64,000 bases of DNA from Przewalskia tangutica (taxonomy: Eukaryota > Streptophyta > Magnoliopsida > Solanales > Solanaceae). The position numbers and the translations under genes are program-made. Within the stretch, counting starts at the first letter, position 1, and every line of letters starts with the position of its first letter. The DNA is taken from NCBI GenBank assembly GCA_029844215.1, contig CM056732.1:52313007-52377006 (forward strand), given 5' to 3'. Shown piece by piece: positions 50,657-60,366 of the stretch. The notes beneath the pieces were generated by a model. The model ran no database searches. It worked only from the letters and a program-made list of their open reading frames with translations, and had not been told where the DNA came from.

Positions 50657-51912
50657 ACTTTTACACAATTTTATCGCAATTGCATATTGTGTTTGGATAA
50701 AGCATACCAGAGTGGCGCTGTAAACAGGATGGAGGACAAGATGAACTCAATTTCTAGACCACATTTGTAATATAGTCATATAATTGGACTAGTATGTGTT
50801 TTTGGCAGTGCCCACTGCCCAACTACTCATCTACCTTAATTTCGCCCCCTACCTCCTAGTGAACATTCTCCTATATCTCGTCTTCGAGGAAGTCTTCCTC
50901 ATCAAGTTAGATTTCACGAGCATGGATCAATTCACTGCCCCCTCACTTCGGACTCCATGTCATCTCCTACTTCACTGCATGTATTTCTTTATTAGTGTTC
51001 TTACTAGCGTCTTGCATTGATGAATCCAAAGGGAATTCAATTCATAAAAATCAACATCTCGTGAAACAAGACATTCTTTTGTTTCTATATCATACACCTT
51101 CCATCCCTTCTTTTTATAGGGTTATCCCACCAAAACACACCTATGACTTCTACTTGAAAATTTATCACCCTTCCTTAGCTTCAAGCATACATAGTGAGCC
51201 AAATACTCGAAGATGTCATATTCAGGTAGTCTTTCCATGCAATATTAAGAATGGAGTTCGAATAATCAAGTGACAACCATCAAAACACATTCTGCCAAAA
51301 AATCAATCGACATATTACCTTAAAAGCGCAAGGCTGGGGCCACATTCAAGATATAAAAATGCTTCATTTCCACTCTTCCATTCTACTAGGGATTTCCAAT
51401 ACACGAAGTTTGAAAAAAAATCCCACAATCAAGAAAATAGTTTCTCATACTTGTAAAATTTGTTCTAGTATCGCTCCTCAAGGTTTTGACTCACTAATTT
51501 AATTGTCTATCTATCATAGCAATTAAGTTCATATCACGCGAGTAATCATCTACAACAGTAAAAAATATGACGCACTACAAGATGAAGTTGTTTGATAAGG
51601 TCCCCATAAACCACAATCAATCAATTCAAAAATGCTAGGAGCTATATTATTACTCAAAGGAAATTTGTCTCTTGTTTTTTTATCCCGATGGCACACATCA
51701 CTACTTTTATTCAAAACATCACTATTTTTCCTTAAATCTAAAACATGAGTTAATTTGGTCACTTGTAGAGAGAGATGTCCCAAATGCATGTGTCAAAGGT
51801 CCAGCGAGCCCACACCACCAACCTTTAGAGCATATGCCCTCTGCTTGTTCCAAAAATAGTAGAGTCCATCTTTCTGCTCACCCACTCCAATATGCATCAT
51901 CGAGGGGCACTC
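50657..51912 (-). pseudogene. Ty1/copia integrase remnant
   Basis: The best frame (51789-51550) reads H-L-G-H-x-S, then L-D-L-R-K-N-S-D-V, D-V-C-H-R, F-E-L-I-D-C-x-L-W-G-P-Y and S-Y-F-L. That is the GAG-pre-integrase zinc-binding region leading into the integrase catalytic core, with the first catalytic Asp in the F-E-L-I-D-C stretch region. The remainder to 50657 is heavily decayed. Confidence 0.75.
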
Positions 51913-52160
51913 CTATATAACACATAAAATTTTAGTGAAAAAAAACAAATAATCTGAGTAATTGATTAATTGCGATACAAAAATCAAGTAGCATGTTAAG
52001 CCTGGCACATAAAACATTTTTAGGACCAAGTTTCCTTCAAGTTCCATTGAACCCTTGCTGATTGCTAAGATATTACCCCCATCAGGCAAACTAACAGGAC
52101 ATCTAAGAATTTTTTGCACATTATGCAATAATGTTAAACATCATATCATATGATTTATTG
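51913..52160 (-). pseudogene. Ty1/copia protease to GAG-pre-integrase segment
   Basis: The frame at 52128-51913 reads L-R-C-P-V-S-L-P-D-G, then V-L-K-M-F-Y-V-P-G-L-T-C-Y-L-I-F-V-S-Q-L, the usual segment following the copia protease active site. The active site itself (near 52170) is degraded. Confidence 0.75.
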
Positions 52161-53740
52161 CTCTTGTGTGGATGATCCAAGACACATAATTTTGATCACT
52201 CTCTATCTTCTCATTCGAACTTATTTGTTGGTTGTTCAACATAGAAATCTGACGTCTATCACTGCTCGTTACTCAACCCCGGAGACCCAGCCTTTTCTGC
52301 CCCTGTCATATCTGCGAAAATGCCACCTCCTATGGCCTGCTCCGCATATGTATGAAACAAAGCATGACATCCGCAACCTCCATTCTCCACACTCTGATGT
52401 TGTCCTTTACCACGCCCTCCTGATTTACCATCAACTCAAGGTCTGTCTCCCCACCATTCTAGATACTCATCAAGTTGGAAGAAATTTTCTAAATCATGTC
52501 CATTTCGTTTGCAATAGGAGCACGTCGTGTTTTTGTCCTTCACTTCATTCCAACCTCTTTGATACGCTTTACTTAAGTCGAGAGTCTATGCAAAACAACC
52601 TCGTCTACAGATGAACCACCCTCCTCAAACTCACTTGTCAGATTAAACTAAGTATGTTATTGTTGTTGTTGTTGTTCATTCCGACCTCTATAGGGTGTTC
52701 CTTGTACATATCTGTCCTTTGAGTCGTCTTTTTCACACGTTCGACTTATACCAACTTTATGTAAACTCAATTCAAAGTTGGCAACAGATCTTGAGCGTGC
52801 AAATTCAACCTCACTATTCCATACAATGTTTCATCTAAATTCACAAGAAAAAGGTACACCTCCTCATCTCTTTTTTTTCCAAGATCGCATGTGCACTTTC
52901 CACACGTGCAAGTAGGGCTGCACAAAAAATGGACCGTATCGAAAATAACCCCTGGACCGTACCGGACCGGTCCGAATTTTTCGGTCCGGTCTTCGGTCCT
53001 TTCTGAAAATTCGGTTCTCGGTCCGGTCCGGTCCGGGTTTTTTTTTCGGTTTTTAGTGTATATTGGACCGGACCGGACCGGATCGGATCGAATTTTTCGG
53101 TCCGATCTTCGATCCGGCCTTTCTGGATTTTCGGTCTTCGGTCCGGTCCGAGGGTTTTATGCAGCCCTACGTGCAAGTCTGAATTTGGTCATACTTAGCA
53201 AGTTCTTCCCATAGAATTGTTAATTTCCATAGTTACTAACTATGGTCATGCCCTTTTGTTTGCACTCTGCAAGTTCGGCCTTTACCTATTGTATTCTCGA
53301 GCCATTAGAGACCGAAAAAACGTTCTCTAATACTACTCCATAAGTTTTTAACAACTTTCATATGTGGTATAGATGAACACAAGGTGAGTTCAATAGTATT
53401 CTGAATCCAAGAAACCAACAACGAGTTAATGGTCTATAAATCTTCAAGATCTGGAGACGTCTCATCCAGTCTCCTAAATGTTCTATCAATAAATCTGAAA
53501 TTCTTCCTCGCCCTTAAGGTAGTCCTCATAGACCTTGCCCATTGATCATAGTTTTCTTCTTTCAACTACACCCGTGTTACAAAAATTCCAAGATTGACAT
53601 CAGGTGTTATATCGTACGGAGATATAGTTTTTCTTTTGTTTGTTTCGCCACTACCACCGCACCCGCCAACAGAGGCGGTGTCTTTACCATTGCCCTTTGC
53701 CATTGTCATGTCACTCTAAGTTCCTTATTTTTTTGTTCGG
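52161..53740 (-). pseudogene. Ty1/copia gag remnant, split by a MITE
   Basis: From the right on the minus strand: S-P-Y-D-I, then E-N-Y-D-Q-W-A-R-S-M-R-T-T-L-R-A-R near 53500-53550, then F-I-D-R-T and S-W-I-Q-N-T-I-E. This is the UBN2-type gag of one large copia group. A knuckle remnant C-S-Y-C-K-R-N-G-H near 52490-52520 has its last Cys replaced. The 257-bp MITE at 52913-53169 interrupts it. It is one unit with the RT, integrase and protease pieces to the left. Confidence 0.7.
52913..53169. mobile_element. hAT-type MITE with GGTCCGG-rich interior
   Basis: Terminal repeats TAGGGCTGCA...TGCAGCCCTA with an exact 8-bp target-site duplication CGTGCAAG (52905-52912, 53170-53177), as expected for hAT. 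The interior is a run of ggaccgg/ccggtcc and tttttcggtc motifs, which give strong self-complementarity. It sits inside the minus-strand copia gag. Confidence 0.85.
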
Positions 53741-53745
53741 CCTTG

Positions 53746-53757
53746 GCTCTCATACTA
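53746..53757 (-). promoter_or_regulatory. Possible primer-binding site of the minus-strand copia
   Basis: The complement of gctctcatacta is TAGTATGAGAGC, two mismatches from TGGTATCAGAGC. It lies just upstream of gag, where a primer site belongs. The LTR to its right could not be delimited. Confidence 0.45.
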
Positions 53758-53825
53758 TGCTAAATCGCAACCAATGATGATCAAGTTTGGAGGAAAATGA
53801 TTTCCTTCTTCGAATTATTAACAAG

Positions 53826-53826
53826 A

Positions 53827-53864
<38 letters not shown>
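53826..53864. repeat. (AT)n microsatellite
   Basis: About 19 AT units in a row, in the presumed LTR or flank of the minus-strand copia element. Confidence 0.95.
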
Positions 53865-53866
<2 letters not shown>

Positions 53867-56054
53867 TCAAGTAGTAAACTCTAGTCCTAACAAATATGGC
53901 AACTAAACAAGCTGTAAAAATACATGCAATGTATACATATTAATTGATGCTAAGTTGACATCTTCTCGCCTCAACTTGGCCTCAACCTATTTTCAGAACA
54001 TCCAACAATTGATTATAATTTGACGCCTAGCCTCTGCTTGGCCGCAACATGTTTTCAGACCCTTACATGTCTAATAATATAATAAGTTATTTATTTGTTC
54101 TAGATTTTTATTTTTATTTTCAATTTCTAGCTAAACAAGTAGGATATACACAATACATAAATTAGCCTAAACCAATTATGGCGGATGCACCCATTTTGTT
54201 AATTGATGACGAAAGAGGAAATAAGATAGTTATAGCTAAAGAGGTCCTTGCTTCATGGGCATGGGGTCAGCTTGCCTTCTGCGGTTTCGTCCATACATGT
54301 GTAGGAAATATTCCCTCAAGCCAATCACATAAAGATATAATAGGGATATTTTTGTAACAAATACTATCATTGTATGTATAATGATAATAAAGGCAATTTT
54401 CATCATCTTGTTGTGTCTTGTTTATATAACTTGAAGACGATGATGAAACCCTTGGATTAAGGCAATGGATTTGAGGGTTGTGATAGAGATCATACCAATG
54501 AGACCTCGATGCCTCAAAATCCCTTATCTTAAAAATCTATAGTCGTTAAGGTTTATCGTATCGGTAAACTCGTTAGACTTGCGCATTCTATGTATGCTCA
54601 ATGCAGAAGGTGGTTGATCTCATAGCCACTTGTGTGTGTGACACTAATGCATGAATGTGGGTGCTCATTAGATAATGAGTTCACTGGATTGACCCGTATG
54701 AGGAAACCTTAATGGATGCCCTACTAGCTTGTCAATAACAAAGTACTCATGTGGAGATTGTGCTAGTGACACTGGTTAAATGGGAAATGGAGGGAGGGAA
54801 AAAAGTGAGTTGCCATTTTGCTTATTAAAATAAGCATTTGTCCCTCATCGGTAGTGGAAAGAAAAGTTCTTCTACTTAAAAGTAGAAGTACTCCTTCTTG
54901 TGGCTAAAGGGTTAAGAATAGGGTCTCCCCTCGCGTCGTCGTCGTCGTCGGTCGGCTCGGCTTCGGTCAAATGATTTGATTGATAATCTTTTTGGATCAA
55001 ATTGTCCTTAATTACTTAATTAATTATTATTTATTGACCCAAGGCAAGCATCGCCGCTGTGGGAAGTCCCGAAAGTCTGAAGACATTTGGCGCCGCGCTC
55101 AAACATCGTGGTATACGACGCGAAATCCTTTCCCAGAAATTTATTTTCCCACCAGTTTTAAAGTGACTGTTCAGAAGGGTTGCAAACCTTCAGAAACAGT
55201 ACTTCCAATGCTATAAATTCGTTTTATTCCTCAGAATTTTAATTACTAACTTTCTGAAACTTCTTCTTCTTCTACACAAACAAATTCCAGGGTAATTTAT
55301 CGCTGTAGTTGAGTCGTTACCTGAATTTGGAGTACTACTATTCTGGTAAGATAATCGTTCTATCCTGGGAGGGGATATTCCATTAACCTCGAGTACTGTT
55401 GGGGGAATAATTTCCTTAAGGACACACTTTGAACTAAGTGGGCTCGATTATATTCTGAAATCCAAACAAGATTCTGTTTCGTCTACTGGTTTTGTTGTTT
55501 TTTTTTATTAATTTACTGTTAAGTAAATTTTTATACTGTGTAATCTGTTTTTACTAAGTGTTTAACAGATTGTGTTGAAACGTTATTTAAACGTATACAG
55601 ATTATTATACCAACAATCTTAAGGAAATTATATATTTTTTTATTTTAATCTGTATTCTGGTTTGGAGACTAAAACCTGCATGTTTTTCTACTCCGTATGA
55701 AATTTCATATTCTAACTTGAAGACATAAAAACTTCGTTGGAATATTAAAGTTCATACTTGTACAACGATTTGAAGAACATAAAAAATTCATCGTTCTGTT
55801 TAACGAGATTAAAACTTGTGTAGTTTTCTACTCCATATGAATATTAGTATTCTGACTCGAAGATATAAAAACTTCGTTGTACACTAAAGTTTCATAATTA
55901 TACTGCGATTTGAAGAAATAAAATCTTCATCGTTTAAGTTTCATAATTCAACTGCGATTTGAAGAAATAAAATCTTCATCGTTGAAGTCTGTGAATTAAT
56001 TGCTATTCTGGTTTTATTAACTAAAACAGTTTGTCGATTTGACAGTGACAAACA
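53865..56054 (+). other. Presumed LTR and leader of the plus-strand copia element
   Basis: No coding sequence. A candidate LTR start TGTAGGAAATATTCCCTC is at 54300, but no matching second copy or clear primer site is in the window, so the LTR end is not defined. It contains a (GTC)n run at 54934-54952. At 55680-55985 it contains leader repeats around gatttgaagaaataaaatct, two near-perfect ~48-bp copies plus diverged ones. Confidence 0.4.
55680..55985 (+). repeat. Short tandem repeats in the copia leader
   Basis: The phrase gaagaaataaaatcttcatc occurs twice (about 55911 and 55959). An older pair carries tctactcc(g/a)tatgaa and ataaaaacttcgttg (about 55687-55740 and 55828-55885). Confidence 0.7.
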
Positions 56055-57000
56055 ATGGCAACTGACTGGAACTACCTCTGCAAATACTGCACCAACGGTT
56101 ACTCCTACAACCCGTATCGCAGTACCACCGGCTGAGAAATCTGTGAAGTTCACCGATGCCAACTTTAAAGGATAGCAGCAAAGAATGTTCTTTTGGCTTA
56201 CCACTCTTGGTTTGCAAAAGTTCACCAGTGAGGACCCTCTCGTGCCTGCCGCCGACATGCCTGACAACCAACAGTTCATGGTTATTGAGGCTTGGAAACA
56301 GGCTGATTTTTTGTGCAAAGGCTACATTTTAAGTGCCTTAGAAGATGACTTGTACAATGTGTACATTGCAGTAGAGACTTCCAAAGAACTATGGAGTGCA
56401 CTTGAAAAGAAGTACAAAATCGAAGATGCTTGCTTGAAGAAGTTTGTGGTTGCCAAATTCCTAGACTACAAAATGGTGGATGGAAAAATCGTTGGAACCC
56501 AAGTTCAAGAGCTTCAACTTATCTTTCATGACCTTATTGCTGAAGGTATGGTAGTGAATGAAGCGTTCCAAGTGGCTGCAATGATTGAGAAGTTGTCGCC
56601 CTCATGGAAAGATTTCAAGAATTATCTTAAGCACAAAAGAAAGGAAATGAAGATGGAGGATCTTGTGATTCGTCTCAAGATCGAGGAAGATAACAAAACC
56701 GCTGAGAAGAGGTACCGTAAGAGTTCACCAATTGAAGGGGCAAACATCGTTGAAGATGCTGCTCCGAAAAAGAACAAGAAAAGAAAGAGGCCTTCTGGAA
56801 AGGAGAAGGACTCTAACAAGAAAAAGTTCAAGGGCAACTGCTTTAATTGTGGGAAAGCTGGCCACAAAAGCCCAGATTGTCGTCTCCCGAAAAAGGAAAA
56901 GGGAAAAGGACAAGCCAATATGGTGGAAATGAATGATGATATGAATGATCTGTGTGCAATGCTATCAGAGTGTAATTTGGTTGGGAATACAAAGGAGTGA
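56055..57000 (+). pseudogene. Ty1/copia gag (plus-strand element)
   Basis: The first ATG (56055) is out of frame with the body by one shift. The main frame runs from about 56064, has an internal TAG at 56173-56175, then is open to TGA at 56998. The protein has the copia gag (UBN2-type) features W-K-Q-A-D-F, T-S-K-E-L-W-S-A-L-E-K-K-Y, F-L-D-Y-K-M and W-K-D-F-K-N-Y-L. A lysine-rich linker follows, then a zinc knuckle C-F-N-C-G-K-A-G-H-K-S-P-D-C (56839-56880). The TAG replaces a Trp codon usual at this site. Gag would form particles. This copy is inactive but young by the look of its intact frame. Confidence 0.9.
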
Positions 57001-58640
57001 TGACTTGATTCTGGTGCCACTCGACATGTTTGCGCTGCAAAAGAAGCATTTGCAACCTATGCTCCTACGGACCAAGAGGTCATTTATGGGAAATCTTTAC
57101 AAACCAAGATTGAAGGATATGGAAAGATACTTCTGAAGATGACTTCCGGCAAGGTCCTGACTCTCAACAATGTTCTGCACGTTCCAACAATTCGAAAGAA
57201 TTTAGTTTCAGCCGGACTACTCGTCAAAAACGGGTTTAAGTGCGTGTTGGTTAGTGAGAAAATTGTAATAAGTAAGAATGATATGTTCATAGGAAAGGGC
57301 TACCTCACCGAGGGCCTTTTCAAACTCAATGTAATGGTTGTTGACAGTATTAATAAGAATTCAGCTTCGTCTTACTTATTGGAGTCAAATGATTTATGGC
57401 ATGTTCGTTTAGGACATGTCAATTACAAAACCTTGCGAAAATTGATTAATTTAGAAGTATTGCCTAAATTCGAGTGTAACAAATCAAAATGTGAAATCTG
57501 TGTTGAATCTAAGTTTGTTAAACATCCATATAAGTCTATTGATAGGAATTCAAATCCTTTAGACTTAATTCACACAGATATATGTGATATGAAGTCAATA
57601 CCATCTCGCGGTGGGAAAAAGTATTTTATAACTTTTATTGACGATTGCACTCGATATTGTTATGTGTATTTGCTTAATAGTAAGGATGAAGCAATCGATG
57701 AAGCAACCGATGCATTTACGCAATACAAGAGCGAAGGGGAAAATCAATTGAACAAAAAGATAAAAATGATTAGAAGTGATAGGGGTGGAGAGTACAAATC
57801 TCCTTTTGCAGAGATATGTTTAGAATATGGAATTATTCATCAAACTACTGGCCCTTACACACCACAATCAAATGGAATTGCGGAAAGGATAAACTAAACA
57901 TTAAAGAAAATGATGAATGTTTTATTAATAAGTTTCGGTTTACCGCAGAGCTTGTGGGGGGAAGCTATCCTTACAGCTAATCGAATACTCAACAGAGTGC
58001 CCTACAGCAAAACACAATCTATTCCATATGAACTATGGAAAGGAAGAAAACTCAACTTGAAAGATTTCAAAGTGTGGGGGTGTTTAGCAAAGGTCCAAGT
58101 TCCTTTGCCCAAAAGGGTAAAAATCGGACCAAAAACTGTGGATTGTGTTTTTATTGGCTATGCTACAAATAGCAAAGCTTGTCGGTTTTTGGTTCACAAA
58201 TCGGAAAATCCCGAAATTCATGTTAATACGGTAATTGAATCAGATAATGCTGAATTCTTTGAAAACATATATCCGTATAAAACTGAATGTGAGTCGTCAA
58301 GTGAAAGATCTAAACAACCGCGGGAAGAACCAAAGGAAAGTACACCAAGCAAAGAGGATCCAAGGCGTAGCAAACGTCAAAAGACATCTACTTCCTTTGG
58401 ACCAGATTTTGTGACATTCTTGCTTGAAAATGAGCCTCAAACATTTAAAGCAGCAATGTCATCTTCTGATTCATCATTTTGGAAAGAAGCTGTCAATAGT
58501 GAGATTGAATCAATCTTGAACAACCATACATGGGAATTGGTTGAGCTTCCTCCTGGAAATAAACCTTTAGGATCAAAGTGGATTTTTAAAAGGAAAATGA
58601 AAGTTGATGACACTATTGACAAATATAAGGCAAGACTTGT
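57001..58640 (+). pseudogene. Ty1/copia pol: protease, integrase, start of RT
   Basis: Directly in frame after gag: TGA TGA (56998-57003) where two Trp codons are usual, then the protease site D-S-G-A (57007-57018). A GAG-pre-integrase region follows with L-G-H and C-x-x-C (about 57400-57510). The integrase core has H-T-D (about 57570), S-D-R-G-G-E-Y (about 57775) and N-G-I-A-E-R (about 57870), matching the D-D-E triad. TAA at 57895-57897 interrupts. A connector rich in S/E/K follows, then RT begins at W-E-L-V-E-L-P-P-G (about 58530) and breaks off after K-Y-K-A-R-L-V at 58640, where LTR fragment H starts. RT catalytic parts, RNase H and the 3' LTR are missing. Confidence 0.9.
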
Positions 58641-58807
58641 TTCACGCTCCGAACCCCGGGCCCGCAACTGGTGCCCTACCTGAACACCTTTCTATTCATA
58701 CAACACAATAAACCGTGGAAGATAAATAACACTCATTTTTTTTTCTTAAAACAAAGGAAACGCCGATAAGGCTGCCGTCATATATGTCACCTGAAAGGGT
58801 CTACACT
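58638..58807 (-). mobile_element. Element H: end of a minus-strand giant-LTR element
   Basis: The complement ends in ggtagggcaccagt...gcgggcccgggg...gcgtgaaaca, matching the LTR end of element C (18570-18623), and includes the ggcagccttatcggc motif. It interrupts the copia RT frame at its left side and is itself cut at 58807 by LTR G. It is more diverged from C than C's own LTRs are from each other. Confidence 0.7.
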
Positions 58808-60366
58808 TGTTACACCCCGTAATTACAGGACATGTATACGAGAATAGACGTGAGAGCACAAGACTTATAAATTTGAACGAAGGAAAGATTTGTTATTCTT
58901 AAGGAAAAGTTTTTCGAGCCTCGGGAAGAAATATTGTTCGTTAATGAGAATTGAGTTCCCGAATTTGATATTTGAGACTTGTAGGATTTATCGGGATTAT
59001 GGAAGTTTATTTACAGAGTTGGATACGTGGGGCCCACCCGAGAAACTTTACTTTTTTGTGGGGCTCACGAGGTTTCCGATATTTTGACCAATTATGGAAA
59101 TTTCGGGAAATGAAATGTTATGGACCAATGGGAGGGCGACACGTGTCACCCTCCACATTGTCATCTTGGACGAAAATTTGTCATTAAAGATAGCCATGTT
59201 GGCTTGATAAAATGGACCAAGTCAAAGGGTCAAGTGGGAGCTTGACATAATGGACCAATATTAAGCCATCCATTTGTGTTGATCTAGACCATTGGTTGTA
59301 GTATATATCCATACTAGTAGTGCAAGACTTGATCATTCCAACACTTAGAAAATTTCAAGAGCTTGTGTCTTATTCTTGTGAGCTCTCGGCTTTATGCCCT
59401 TAATCCACACAAAAATTTTCAATTGTTGTCAATAATTCACAAGACTTTAACCCAAGGTTCCTAGGGGTATTGTAAGGATATCTCAATAGAAAGATCCCGA
59501 AAAAACGACGTTTTTACGTTAGTCGCAAGGCGAAAACCTAAGGTGTTCTTCAACTTTGAAGATGGAACTTGAAGAGGAGTTCTTCATGAGCTTCTAAGGA
59601 GTGCTTGGAGCGGATTGGAACATAAGAAGAGGAGCTAAAAGTTGCTAAGGATCGATTTTTACGCTTGGACATTATTAGGGCTTATTGAGGTAAAATCTTC
59701 ATCTTCTTAATGTAATTGAAGATTACATGTTATAGTAGTTAAGAAATGAGCATGTGGTATATAGAATGAAGTTTGAAAGATTTGGATCATGTCGACATGT
59801 TACAACCGAAAATGGACAAGTTAGCCATTAATGTTGTAATCAATTTGGTCGATATTTACAACCGTCGCATGTTAAGGAAGAAAGGATTTATAGTTTTTGT
59901 AATTGTTATTATGTATATAACATGTTGGAATAACAACTTGGATTGAAAAAGGAATTGAAAGGAAATTGTTAATGGTTGTGACAATGCTAGCCGAAATGGC
60001 TTTGGATATTGAACTACTTGGTATTAATTGTGGGGCAGAATTTTACACGTATTGTCAGGCGTGTAATCCCCTTTGTATTTCTAAATTATTGGGCCTTAAA
60101 TGTGAAGTTTGGTTATTGATGTTCGGGCCTTGAAAAAGGTGGAAAAGTACGTAGAAACAAAGGAAGTGCTGCCCGAATTTCTGTAGAATAAGAGACTTAG
60201 CACTTAGTATTATTCCATGTTAATAATCTAGGAGTTGATAGACATGTTATGGTTATTATAGGTTGAAGTACTACGTATAGCGTATTCTACTTAAGGATGG
60301 AATAGCTATCAAGGTTGAAGTACTTTGGAGCATTTTGCTACTTGTCGATAATCGTCGCGAGGTATG
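58808..60366 (+). mobile_element. Element G: 5' portion of a C-like LTR
   Basis: Starts TGTTACACCCCGTAATTACAGG and follows element C's LTR through gtggggcccacc, the TATA-like TATATA (59303-59308), gggcttattgaggtaa and cgataatcgtcgcgaggtatg, then is cut at 60366 by element F. By eye it is a distinct subfamily of C. It may be a solo LTR or part of an element extending past the window. Confidence 0.85.

Noticed and set aside
52841..53214. Coding frames rich in R, G, P and F on both strands
   Set aside because: They arise from the GGTCCGG-rich interior of the hAT MITE.
54934..54952. A functional trinucleotide-repeat gene
   Set aside because: A short (GTC)n run in non-coding copia leader.
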